Assembly (NCBI GenBank): GCA_011800805.1
Contig: MPNW01000953.1
Span: 4,377 to 33,760 of the forward strand
Source: Hirudo medicinalis
Lineage: Eukaryota; Annelida; Clitellata; Hirudinida; Hirudinidae
Reading direction: 5' to 3'
Length of the DNA: 29,384 nucleotides
How positions within the stretch are numbered: position 1 is the stretch's first letter; every line of letters starts with the position of its first letter. Positions 13,986 to 24,692 of the stretch are shown here, piece by piece. The position numbers were made by a program, and so were the translations under genes. The notes below the pieces were generated by a model. That model worked only from the letters and a program-made list of their open reading frames with translations. It was not told where the DNA came from and made no database searches.

Positions 13986-14904
13986 ATGACCCAGTCGTCT
14001 GCTACGATAGTATTGTTCGCATACATTTTCGTGCTGTTCGGTTCTTTAGGTTCATTCATCGCTTCGGCATCTCCATATTGGTTCACCAATCGGAAATTTA
14101 GGATTAATTATGGAATCTTCACGTGCAGTACCGATAAGGAATTTTCATTCATGCCAGGTGACTTTTGTGGATGATTATTGAAATTTACAGTATAATATTA
14201 TTACGATGCAATATATTATCATAGTGATTTAATTCTTCTTAACCAATAAAAAAAATGGGTGATTTGAAATGTGAATATTGTTATCACGCGTGACTTATTA
14301 TTACAATTAACATTATGATTACAGTCATAATTTATTACAGACATTACTTAAATGCTATCATTACAAAGCAAAATATTAATTTTGATTTGTCAATTTGGAT
14401 TCTAATATCACAATTGGTGTTTTTGTTTTTGTTCAAGGTCCACTGCTTATTTTCATAATCCCAGAAGTCATTTTGTATGCTCTTGGACTGGCGCTGTGTT
14501 GGGCTAGTGCAATCGCATCCTCTATTCACGTCTGTTGTTTTAAATCAAAGGGGCACAAATTATGTAACATTGCTGGATACCTTGGTCTAACATCAGGTTT
14601 GAATCTGGCTGATCTTAAATAGACGAATTTATGGAATGATGCCAAAAATCTAAATTCAATCAACAGTAAAATATTACTTTGTCAATTTGTATCTTTGCAT
14701 TCAGTTATCAGCTTTCTGGGTTTATTTATGAAACTGTACCCAAGATTTAAAGGGCAAGAAATAGGGTGGACTATAATACTTGCCATCGTCAGCACTTTGG
14801 TCATACTTGTGGCCTCCATTCTACACCTGGTTGCTGGAAGGATAGAAAAGTCAAAGAGTAGAATGTCCTGGAGTTGTCTTTATTGTTTTCCCTTCATTTG
14901 TTGA
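13986..14904 (+). CDS. PMP22/claudin-like four-pass membrane protein, array member B
   Basis: Three exons: 13986-14157, 14438-14596 and 14705-14904 (TGA 14902-14904), phase 1 throughout, 176 residues. Exon 2 is 159 bases as in gene A. TM1 contains IVLFAYIFVLFGSLGSFIAS, followed by ASPYW and a first loop with NYGIFTCSTDKEF. TM2 is in LYALGLALCWASAIASSIHV, then a CCFKSKGHK cytoplasmic turn, and TM3 begins IAGYLGLTSG. IGWTIILAIVS leads TM4, and the tail has three extra cysteines (WSCLYCFPFIC), possible lipidation sites. It differs from A in lacking the second cysteine of the first loop. An AATAAA at 15013-15018 is a likely poly(A) signal. Confidence 0.82.
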
Positions 14905-15250
14905 GGATTTTCCAATTTTAGCTAAATCTACCTAGGATATATTGGACTGTAAATATTACTTGACAACATTTACTTTGGTGCTATTTACATTTTGTGGTTG
15001 TTATACTTTTGTAATAAATTCATTTGATGGCATTCAGTTATTACAATCGTAAGTACTACAGTGTTATGGAGTAATCAAAATTATTGAATAATAAAATAAA
15101 ATGGATTAATTGATTCTTCTGCATCATTCACAGGTGTCATATTTCAGAACATTGAACTAGCGGATGTAATTTAATTATTCAATAAATAATATCAATAATA
15201 TGATTAACTAATGCAACAAACATAGAGAAAATGTTAAATCATGATAATAA

Positions 15251-15276
15251 TGTAGTTCATTTATATAGCGCTCCTA
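15251..15276 (-). mobile_element. SINE 3'-tail fragment
   Basis: On the minus strand it reads GGAGCGCTATATAAATGAAC, the same tail as the SINE at 8090-8110. No box A or B is seen beside it, so only the end remains. Confidence 0.6.
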
Positions 15277-15690
15277 ACAAGTAGTTTATGAATCATGACA
15301 TTGTGTAAGTCTGGCCTGGCGCCATCTAGCGATACAAATCAAGACTGCTGACCGCCATTAAAGTCCACTTTTTTTTAGATAGATTCAGATTTTAAAGATA
15401 CTATCACATAGTCAGCGTTCACACCGACGATCATGTCATGACTTAAGAGAGGGTGAGTTGTTCTCATACCACCGAATAGAAAGATATTTGCTCATCGGTT
15501 AAGATCACTGTAATACTTCTGGGAATTGGAACATAAACATTTTTTATTCGATCAGGATTATCAGGTCTTAAAACAATTTGACAAAATGCAAAACAAAGTT
15601 GCACAAAATAACGCTAAACTCATGCCTGTTAGATTAAAGTAATCAACAACAACACAGACAATGACGACGACGACAACTATAACAACAACA

Positions 15691-15702
15691 ATAATAATAT
15701 TA

Positions 15703-15739
<37 letters not shown>
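15691..15739. repeat. AAT trinucleotide microsatellite
   Basis: About 16 ATA/AAT units, preceded by imperfect ACA/ACG runs from about 15645. It abuts the 5' end of the LINE fragment. Confidence 0.9.
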
Positions 15740-15745
15740 GAGAAG

Positions 15746-15963
15746 GTGAATAAATACAGGGATTTGCAAATAGAGGTGCAAAGAATGTGGAGCGCCAAGA
15801 CATACATTATACCTGTAGTGATTGGTGCTCTGGGGACAATGAACAAAAACCTCACAAGAAACTTAGAAGAAATACCAGGCAATCCATCAGCACATCAGCA
15901 CATCAGCGCCAGAAGGTGGCCTTACTCGGAGCTGCCGCAATCCTAAGGAAAATACTAGGTTGA
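15746..15963 (+). mobile_element. Decayed non-LTR retrotransposon: C-terminal end of the reverse transcriptase ORF
   Basis: The plus-strand frame reads NKYRDLQIEVQRMWS, then YIIPVVIGALGTMNKNL and EEIPGN. After a frameshift near 15893-15905 it resumes as QKVALLGAAAILRKILG with a TGA at 15961-15963. The pattern (D-L-x-x-E-V-x-R-M-W, IPVVIGALGT, IPG, then A-x-L-x-x-A-x-x-LRK-x-L) is a familiar C-terminus of LINE-type elements in invertebrates and fish. The fragment is 5'-truncated and frameshifted, so it is dead; a GAT microsatellite about 80 bases downstream may be its 3' tail. Clade assignment is not possible from this piece. Confidence 0.75.
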
Positions 15964-16039
15964 ATCACTTTGGACCCTGGCAGGGACCTGGATTCAACCA
16001 ACACCAGTTCTAGAAACTGTGAATTTGACCGCGAATTCA

Positions 16040-16172
16040 TGATGATGATGATGGTGGTGATGATGATGATGATGATGACGACGACGACGACGATGATGAT
16101 GATGATGATAATGATAATAATGATAGTAACAATATTAATAATAGTAATAGCAATGATGATGATAACAATATT
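16040..16172. repeat. GAT/GAC/AAT compound microsatellite
   Basis: Long run of ATG/GAT with a GAC core and ATA/ATT edges. It lies downstream of the LINE stop codon and makes spurious Met- or Ile-rich frames. Confidence 0.9.
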
Positions 16173-16609
16173 AATGTGTCTACTCAATCAACAAGATAGT
16201 ATGCTTAAGACAATCTCCATATTCTGCTTCATGAAAATACATCCTTTCTCTGAAAGTTCCACCACCACAAGGTCTTTGTTCGAACAATTGTTGGAAGTTT
16301 CAGTGCCTTTTCCATATTGGATTTCAGTGAAATTTCATCTGGATTTGTGACGCTTTACGAAGCTTGCCAACAAAGGTTGTTTTGTTGAGTCCCCTCAGCA
16401 ATTTTAATATCAATAAATATCAAGAAATCGATGGCAATCGATGTCACCTGTCGTCTGATAGCTAGCCTAGGCCGCAGCTCTGAGTCAACTGCGTGCCATA
16501 TTGGATTGGACTGATGCAAACGAGGCTTTCGTGACTGGACCTCCAAGTCTCAAAAGATATTCGACTCGAGGATAAGTTACAAGGTTTGGAATAAAGCTTG
16601 CTTGCCCAA

Positions 16610-17836
16610 ATGTTGTTAGAAAGGTTTTGTGGATCTGTGGAGCGTGTTGTTTGTTCTGCTTATGTGTCCTTGCTATGTGGCATGTTCGGATGCATTTCCG
16701 CAGCTTTTCTTCCATTTTGGTCTGAGTTAGGAGGTGGAACGCATGTGGGTGTTTTCACGTTGATCGAGAACTATTACCCTTGGATAATGGAGTCACGGAA
16801 AATACGTGAGATTCTATCTCTCTCTAAAAAAGAAAGAATTTCTATTTTATATATTTCCTGATATATAATAAACATGTTCTGTTAAAATATGCTCCCCATT
16901 TGGAGGAGACAGCTTTCTCAGTTATACGCTTGCACTGTTTTAAGTACGAAAAAAACTTTGTCACTTTGATATATAATAACATGTTTTTGTACTTCTTTAC
17001 TTTAATCTGCGGTATATCGGTCTTCACAATGAAAGCTTGTTCTCGTATTGATTTTAAATCGCTGATGAAAAATGTTTAGGTGTTTTTAGGTCTGTTTGGG
17101 TCAAGTCTAAAATAGAATGGGCCACAGGTATTTCTTTCATTCTTCATATACAAACTTTTTTGTTCAAATTAAATTTCTGTTCAGGGGAATTGGTAAATTT
17201 ACTGAATATTGAATGATGGATGGAACAATAAAACAAATTTATTACATATTTTATTTTCAGTAATTTGCTTTGTAAACTTAACTTTAGACGTATTTACGTA
17301 ATTATCATTAAAGATTATTATGGATTTTCCACCTGGGTGTATGGATTGGGATTGGCAATATGCTTGGTAAATGCCGTTGTATCGTCCATACAAGCGTGCT
17401 GTCTTAAATCCACAAGTTACAGATTGTGTTATGCCTCTGGATGTCTGGGACTGATTTCAGGTTCGTCAGAGAGACTAATGTTATATAAATTATCTGAGTG
17501 TGACTTTTAATAACATGATTTATTCTAAATTAAATTTTAAATAACGTAATGTCATTCAAGACCAGCATAGTTATCATGTTAAGTAATTTGGCACAGTTTT
17601 CATGAATATTTTGCTTATTTAATCACTTGTTTTTTCAATTCTTAGCTACTTCGTTTACGATCACAATGATATCCTTTGTCATGGATATGGAAGATAAGAG
17701 GATGGGTTGGGCTTTACTGCTCGCATTTCTAAGCACTGTGTTCATATTTTTGGCATCAAGTCTATATTTGATTGCCGGGAGAAGTCGTTACGTTTATTCC
17801 AGTATGCCTTCCAATCATCCTGACGAAGTTCTCTGA
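16610..17836 (+). CDS. PMP22/claudin-like four-pass membrane protein, array member C
   Basis: Three exons: 16610-16805, 17314-17460 and 17646-17836 (TGA 17834-17836), phase 1 at each junction, 177 residues. Exon 1 has an ATG at 16610 and encodes a longer N-terminus, a hydrophobic TM1 (SAYVSLLCGMFGCISAAF) and LPFW in place of PYW; the first loop has no YGI-x-x-C pattern. Donor is GTGAGA. Exon 2 starts at an attaaag acceptor exactly parallel to gene D, is 147 bases (four codons shorter than in A and B) and carries YGLGLAICL, CCLKSTSYR and the CYASGCLGLISG turn. Exon 3 has MGWALLLAFLSTVFIFLASS for TM4 and a tail with SSMPSNHPDEV. Exons 2 and 3 are certain paralogues; exon 1 is less certain because it is the most divergent and lies 508 bases upstream. 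Confidence 0.72.
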
Positions 17837-18814
17837 CAATTTGTCAATTTCTCGTTATTTGTTGATTTTATAATTATAACATTTTTATAAATCATAATTT
17901 CTTGAATTTTGCTATTTTTGATATTTTTTGCTAAGAGAGATTCGGGATTGTTATAATTTAATAATAAGGTCGGCGGCCAGCCACATCTAAGAAATTAAAC
18001 TAAACTCCCATCAATCAGACATGCCGTGACACAAAATCAATAAAAGTAAAAAATGAAATATCTCAAACAAAAACCCACTAGCGAAATAACATAACAAAAC
18101 CTTTAATAACAGACGTATGAATTCAGACATTATATCTCCCCTTGGAGAATGAATTTGTTAGAAATAGTTAATAGAATATCAACAGATATTACTAATTGGC
18201 GTGCAAGTTGGACGAATGGGTTGCGTTTCTGCTTGCGGTCTTAATAGCAACATTCGTAATGAGTCGTGTTCGCAACCCGCCAGGGAGCGCCTCGGGTAGG
18301 GGCGCTATATAATGGTAGATCGATTAAAGAGTGCCTTCACATCCCATAGTGTTACATAAAGCACTCAAAGGTCGGCTAAATACAAATACAAAAAAAAAGA
18401 CTAAATAATAGCTATCAGATTCGACTATCACCTAATTAGCCGCAAATCAAAGTTCGTCAGTTACTGAGTCTTGAATGATTACGCTTTAGGTTTTATGTAG
18501 CGCTTAATTTATCCAAACAACATCAAAATAAATGATGAATAGATCAATGAAAGTGTAAACAATGCTATAATCTTTTTTGCATGACGATCGACATGCAAGC
18601 CCTATAGCGACCCACCAGTGCTGCTTCAACCACAAAAACATAACAAATTTTCAAAACATTCAAATGTTCATAACCATAAGTTCATGACTTCATGGGTACA
18701 AGCGGTACAAAAAGCTAGCTGTTTGTAGGTGGGCCCAGGTGTTAGACCGAATCAAAATATAGGCATTTATTGAATCCTAAATCAGAGGCGTTTCTGAAAC
18801 ATCACAAATTGTGA
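17837..18814. other. Intergenic stretch between tetraspan genes C and D
   Basis: AT-rich and without coding signal apart from the SINE at 18197-18316. AATAAA at about 18038 is a candidate poly(A) signal for gene C. Confidence 0.5.
18197..18316 (+). mobile_element. tRNA-derived SINE (family copy 2)
   Basis: Reads TTGGCGTGCAAGTTGGACG at the 5' end, with a box A-like GGACGAATGGG (about 18210-18220), a box B-like GTTCGCAACCC (18268-18278) and a GGCGCTATATAATGG end (18301-18315). It is clearly related to the minus-strand copy at 8041-8222 but has many substitutions. A further 90 bases to an A-rich stretch at about 18390 may belong to the same insertion. Confidence 0.78.
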
Positions 18815-19276
18815 NNNNNNNNNNNNNNNNNNNNNNNNNNNNNNNNNNNNNNNNNNNNNNNNNNNNNNNNNNNNNNNNNNNNNNNNNNNNNNNNNNNNNN
18901 NNNNNNNNNNNNNNNNNNNNNNNNNNNNNNNNNNNNNNNNNNNNNNNNNNNNNNNNNNNNNNNNNNNNNNNNNNNNNNNNNNNNNNNNNNNNNNNNNNNN
19001 NNNNNNNNNNNNNNNNNNNNNNNNNNNNNNNNNNNNNNNNNNNNNNNNNNNNNNNNNNNNNNNNNNNNNNNNNNNNNNNNNNNNNNNNNNNNNNNNNNNN
19101 NNNNNNNNNNNNNNNNNNNNNNNNNNNNNNNNNNNNNNNNNNNNNNNNNNNNNNNNNNNNNNNNNNNNNNNNNNNNNNNNNNNNNNNNNNNNNNNNNNNN
19201 NNNNNNNNNNNNNNNNNNNNNNNNNNNNNNNNNNNNNNNNNNNNNNNNNNNNNNNNNNNNNNNNNNNNNNNNNNNN
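18815..19276. other. Assembly gap of 462 N
   Basis: Run of unresolved bases that removes the promoter and most of exon 1 of tetraspan gene D. Open frames running through it are artefacts. Confidence 0.99.
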
Positions 19277-20121
19277 AAATATTATGGGGATGCTCATTTT
19301 GGAATTTTCTTTGCAACGGACGGGAAGCAATTTAGATTGACTAAAGGTAAAGTATTTTCGTACAGATGGTTCATTGTTATTTATCTGTTTTATTTCGAAT
19401 GTTTATAAATGCATTACTTAATACTATAAAGCCTGCAATATTATTCACTAAGTAATACAAAAAGTATAAAAGCAGTAAGACGGATGATTAGAAACAAGGT
19501 AAGCTTAAATATGTTTAATTTAGTTGCAACTCAGACAATAGCATGCATAAACAAAATATCTCCTCAAATTAAAGTGTCTTTAATTGTCCTAAATTAGTTT
19601 TTGTGGAAAAAAAACTTGTCAATTTTAATTGCATTTTATTAAAGTTTATCCTGACGTTGTTCCCATTCCATATGGTCTTGGATTGCTAATATGCCTGATA
19701 AACACCATACTATCATCCGTTCAAGTGTGTTGTCTTAAATCCACGAATTACAAACTGTGCTATGCCTCTGGCTTCCTGGGATTGTTAACAGGTTTGTCAT
19801 AGAATCATGAAGGAAGAATTTTAAAATTAATTGACCGATTTATCAATTGTTGAAATTAACTTTAGGCTATGTTGGCACTAGCTAAGTCTTTAGTCGACAA
19901 ATTAAAGTTTTCATTAATCTGATGCTTTAACAATTTCTTAAAATTTATTTTCAGCCTCCTTGCTTGCGGTATCATTGATTTATTTTCTCGTATATATTGA
20001 CATTAAGATAGTGGAGTGGGGCTTCATACTTGCTATCGCGAGCGCTATCGTCATACTCGGGGCATCCATTTCATATTTGGTTGTTGGGAGGAAAGAGCAA
20101 CTTACTGCCAAACTACCCTAG
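19277..20121 (+). CDS. PMP22/claudin-like four-pass membrane protein, array member D (5' end in gap)
   Basis: The visible exons are 19277-19346 (3' part of exon 1), 19645-19791 and 19955-20121 (stop TAG 20119-20121), phase 1 and GT-AG. The exon 1 remainder reads YYGDAHFGIFFATDGKQF, which aligns with the first extracellular loop of genes A and B. Exon 2 is 147 bases as in C and encodes VPIPYGLGLLICLINTILSS, CCLKSTNYK and CYASGFLGLLTG. Exon 3 gives the second loop and TM4 (VEWGFILAIASAIVILGAS) and a short KEQLTAKLP tail. Start codon, TM1 and the PYW motif are in the N gap. Closest relative in the window is gene C. AATAAA at 20305-20310 is a likely poly(A) signal. Confidence 0.8.
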
Positions 20122-21314
20122 AAATGCTGCAAACTCTATGACATCGTCATAATTTTTCGGGGACCTTCTCTTTCCATTTGTTCGAGGGCATGTAGGACAC
20201 ATCCGTTTACAATGTTTGTATGTGGAAGCTTCATTAGGGTGCCATTTGGTTATTATAATTTGCTTTTGTTTTCGGTTTGTTCACTTGTCACAGCTTTTAA
20301 GATTAATAAAATTCATATTATCCAGATGTCAATGTTTTTGCAAAATCAGTAATAATCAGTCGGACAGCGCAGTCATATAAGGTCATTAAGATGCTTTGAT
20401 GACAAATTTGAAATACTTGGTTGATGGCATATACTGATGAAAGTGTCTGCTGACTCAACAAGCGGACAACTTACATCAACAACTTAGTGTGAATCTTCAT
20501 TTCATGTTGAATGTCTTTCGTTAATTTTACACAAATTAAATAAGCGAATAAAAATGTTAATGAACGCAGTTTATTAATCCTGACGTTTCTAGTTGGAACG
20601 AATTGTTAAATTTGTTGAACTTCCACCATTTATTAAATTTAAACATCCCTGAAAAAAAACGAAAAAAACTTAACACACGGAACAAATAACGAACTAAATG
20701 TCAAATAGTCAGATGGTATAAATTTATGTCACTCTATTAAATAATTTGTTTTACTCCAATTTTTATATTTATTCTTTGAAATTTTTCTAACTCTCAAACG
20801 CAAGACATATGGAATTTTGGAATGAGCTTTCAAATTAATGGACTAAAATGCAACTAGAGTTTACTGATGCATCCCGAAGAAGAGCGTTTTTAAATTACTT
20901 GTTCCATCAAATTTATATAAGGATGATTCAAGTAACTTCATGAAATAATGATAATAATAATAATAGTAATTAATAATAGTAATTATTATTATTAAAAACT
21001 ATATAAAGCATAAAGAGATAAGGACGCCGGTGTCTGTTTTGGCGATATCCACTAAAGAGGTCAACTGACTGACACAAATTTTAAATAATTTTATTTGCAA
21101 ATAAATTAAATTATAAAATCTATGTATTGTAATTGATAAATTAAAAAAAAATTAGTGAAGTCTATTGAAAAATGGAAATTACTCCCATCATCCCGGCCAC
21201 TAAAGCTACTAATAGATAGCTATCTTGTGACTGCACAATCCGGTGGGAGTATATTATTCTTGCCTAGCTGTTTAAAAGTTGTTTGTGCTATTTAAATCTG
21301 GCGTTGGTTCAAAT
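20122..21314. other. Intergenic stretch between tetraspan gene D and LAMP
   Basis: AT-rich, with a short imperfect AAT/ATT repeat at 20948-20995 whose halves are partly self-complementary. No gene seen. The promoter of LAMP must lie at its right end. Confidence 0.5.
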
Positions 21315-23373
21315 ATGAAAGCTTATTTCTTCATTTTCCTGTTTATTGGTGAGTTTTACGAGTTGTCATGTGAATTGGTCGCAATTTCATGTTTTCAAGG
21401 CTTACGCATTTTGTAAAGTAAAATTATCATTTTGTACAACGTCTGGTTAAGACTAATGCTAGTCGAAAAATTATTGTTTGGAATATTTCTCTGAAGGCAA
21501 TTGAAAACGTATCCGTGAAATGCCTAGAATTGTTTGTATTTATATCCTGCATGACTCTGTAGTTTTTCTTTAATAAGTCTAAAGTTAACTAAATGACTAA
21601 CAAACGTTTCCTTAGGAGGCCTGACTGCCTTGGTCCAGTCAGCAGACGACACCAACACTGAAGCACCTTATGATGTTTCATCGACATCAGAAAGTACTGC
21701 TACGACTTTGCTCGGTTCTCCAACTATGACAACAGAAAGTATAATTTCTTCAACTGAAACTGTCATTACTCCAACTGGAACTATCATTTCTTCAACTGAA
21801 ACAACTGTAACTGCTGTTTCTCCAACTACTGCTCCATACAAACCTGACGACAAAGGGGAAACAAATGTCTTTAATGTGACTGACTCCAAAGGCAAGGTCT
21901 GCATCCTCTTCAAGGGATTGATAAAATTCAACTTTGCATACAAGAAAGCAGATGATCCTGTAAGTCTGAAACTTTTGACATCATTAGCATTTACTCATAC
22001 TGCTCCTTTTCAATTAAATTCAAGTTTGTGTAAGATTTTATCACCAGTAAGATCATCATGTAGGCCACAACAATTTTTCTAAGTCTAATGTTTTTTACAT
22101 TTTTTGTCAAATTCCTTGCAAATGCATAATGATAACACATGCTCCTCTTTGTCCATCTTAGACCAAGAACAGTACTGGCAGCTTCTTCCTACCCTCTGAG
22201 GCCAAGGGCACGAAGGTTTCTGGATCATGTGACGAGTCATCTACCCATCAGACGATGAACTTGACTTTCTTCAACGACTGGACGCTGTCACTGTCCTTCG
22301 TCAAGAACTCCTCCACGAACAATTACCACCTTGAGCATTTCGAGCTGCATTACAAGATCCAAAATGGCAGCCTCCCATTCCCCGATGCCCAGACCATGGG
22401 TTCAAAAGGTTGAATTAGTCTGCTGCATTTATTTCTTTGCTTGGTTGTTGATAATTGAAAGGATTATTTTAAAGAGGAATTTTAATCATTTCCTTTAAAG
22501 TCACACTTAAAATTGTGAATAATGCTGATCACTTGAATATCTCTACATCACACCTGGTGTCTCATACAGACATGAAGCTATGCAGTTTGTCAAAGATGGA
22601 GATTTGAGTTTGAGTACAGAGTTTGATTGTTTGAATGTTTCCTTTTCACTTTGCAACAGTAGCGACCCTGAAGGTGACCGAAGAAGCCGTGCCCGAGCTT
22701 GCGAGTTACGTCTGCCTCACTCAGAAGATCCTCGAGCCGGAGAAAATGGAAGAGTCCGGCTTGCAGACCATGATTCTCTCCAACGAGCAGTACGAGGCTT
22801 TTGTCAGCATCGACGAGGTTTTCTTCAGTACCATCCGTGAGTCTAACTGAGTTCCTTCCGCTCTTTCTTAAAACCGAAACTAGAATCGCAAGTCGTTCGT
22901 CGATTTAGATTTTTACTGTCGTCGTAATTCAGTATTCGACCTCGTCGACCTGGTCGACTGAGCACGCTCGATAGAGTGAGGAGCAGTTTGGTGAATTGAT
23001 GAATGCGTTGAGGTTGTTGTTTTGGAAATTCATTTGAGTACCTCGATGTGGTGGTGACGATCAAAAGCATAAATCATTGACAAGACATTTATCTGTTTAT
23101 CCATTCATAGAAAGAAATTACATTTATTATTATTAATTAATTAATTAATTAACAAAATATTAGTTAAATTAATATCATCGAGTTATTAAAAATATCAATT
23201 CATGTTAATTATGATTCATAAATTTGCTCGGCAGGTGTCAGATGCAAGGAAGACAAGATCAGCAACTTGGTGCCCATAGCTGTTGGCGTTGCCTGGCAGT
23301 CTTGATAGTGATCGTGATCGTGGCTTATCTCATTGGACGTCACAGGAGTAGGAGAGGCTACGAGTCCGTTTAG
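21315..23373 (+). CDS. LAMP/CD68-like lysosome-associated membrane glycoprotein, five exons
   Basis: Exons: 21315-21348, 21616-21959, 22162-22408 (or to 22399), 22660-22836 and 23235-23373. With one restored base it is about 313 residues. Exon 1 is a signal peptide (MKAYFFIFLFIG). Exon 2 carries a Ser/Thr-rich mucin-like stalk with repeated SSTET motifs, then the start of one LAMP luminal domain. The four expected cysteines are in GKVCILF, SGSCDES, YVCLTQK and VRCKED, enough for two disulfides, with several N-glycosylation sequons (NVT, NST, NLT, NSS, NGS). Exon 5 supplies the transmembrane helix (LAVLIVIVIVAYLIG) and the tail RHRSRRGYESV, ending in a GYxxPhi lysosomal sorting signal like GYQTI of LAMP1. 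As given, exon 5 lacks one C near 23292 (GCCTGG), so the frame would stop at TGA before the membrane segment; everything downstream is conserved in the other frame, so an error is likely. One LAMP domain plus a stalk resembles CD68 and invertebrate LAMP1. Confidence 0.88.
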
Positions 23374-24057
23374 ACAAAGGACTAAAGACTGACTAATTCT
23401 GAATTTTATTATGAATTATTGCTGATGAGGTGATTATTATTATTAAATTTTGACGTCCTGGTGGTTTATCGTTTGGCATCCGTTACCACGGCAATCACCT
23501 TTGGTTGATTTAATGTCCAATTCATCTTAATTATGGTTCAATAATAATAATAATAACTATAATAAATCGATCTGCTTGGAATGTAGAAAGTCAGAGGCTC
23601 TTTTGGTTGCTTTTGATTGTGAGTAATTCGTCATGTTTGCAGTGGATGATGATAACTACTTTAGTAATGTTGTGTTGAAGCATCTCTCTGTTCTCCTCGG
23701 GGTCGGATTTCGATGAAGTTTGTGTCGATCCATTTCATTGCGAATGGCTGGCAGTTTCTGTCGAGTTTTGTTGCAGTGCAAGTTGTGTTCGTCGTATTTG
23801 TGTTTGTGAGTTGTCAAAATGTGGAGATCATGCCAAAAAGAAAAACACCGTTTGAGAGTTTAGTAAAGCGTTGCCAGCAATTCTTCAACATTTTGGATCG
23901 ACCCCTTCGTTTCTCTTGACTCAGACGTAGAAAGCTTGTGTTTTGTGAAGTTATTACTCCACATTTTAGTTGTGGATGCAACTATTGATAGATAACATTG
24001 CAACGGTGATGTAATTAGCAATGCATTCTCGAATGATTGTGTTATTGAGGTACGGAG

Positions 24058-24118
24058 ATGAGTAGTTCATTGTGCTTCATCGTGTACTTCATGTTGACAC
24101 TTGTTGGAGCCAATGGTG
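24058..24118 (+). other. Possible signal-peptide exon, not joined to a gene
   Basis: Twenty codons from ATG with a hydrophobic core and a small-residue end (VGANG), followed directly by GT. The pattern suits a first exon with a phase-1 donor, like LAMP exon 1, but no downstream plus-strand exon was found in the window. Chance is a reasonable alternative. Confidence 0.2.
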
Positions 24119-24532
24119 ATGATTCCGATCAGAAGAGGCGACGGTTACATTTGCTCGGCTTCCAAAATAGTCTCAAAATATTTTACTTTTGTAATATTTT
24201 TTTTTATATATATAGAAATTCTTCCTTGATTCGAAATTGATTATTTGACTTCAATATCATTACCATTATCACTGAAATTTGTCACATCATCTCCTATCTT
24301 GCTTTGATTACGTCTGTATTTGATCACCTAATCAAGCATCAATTTAGAGGCGATTGTTGCATTGACAGATTGATTCATTGAGCACTGATTGATCAAACTC
24401 TTGCCACCTGGCCTTGTTTTCTAGCACTCCAGGAAGCTTAGAACTGCACAGAATGTACAGTTACATTACATTAGGTCTTCGTGATCGTTACAACAGCTAC
24501 AATTAGATTCGAAATCATTATCACTTATTATT

Positions 24533-24650
24533 TTTATTGTTGTTGTTGCCATTAGTTTTATTATTGTTGTTGTTGTTCTTGTTGATATTATTATTATTAT
24601 CATTATTATTGTTGTTGTTATTATTATTATTATAGACTATTATTAAAGAC

Positions 24651-24690
<40 letters not shown>
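24533..24690. repeat. TTG/TTA compound microsatellite
   Basis: Interrupted runs of TTG and TTA/ATT, the last with about fourteen units in a row at 24647-24690. Confidence 0.9.

Positions 24691-24692
<2 letters not shown>

Larger units (their letters stand above)
14905..16609. other. Repeat-rich intergenic stretch between tetraspan genes B and C
   Basis: Holds a SINE tail fragment, an AAT microsatellite, a decayed LINE 3' end and a GAT/GAC microsatellite, each listed separately. The remainder shows no coding signal. Confidence 0.7.

Noticed and set aside
15970..16350. Met-rich frame of 126 codons (and Ile-rich frame on the other strand)
   Set aside because: Product of the GAT/ATG microsatellite; no family content.
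18777..19335. Long open frames of about 175-180 codons
   Set aside because: They consist almost entirely of unresolved bases in the N gap.
23713..23919. Hydrophobic 68-codon frame after LAMP
   Set aside because: No recognisable domain or splice partner, and composition is compatible with chance.
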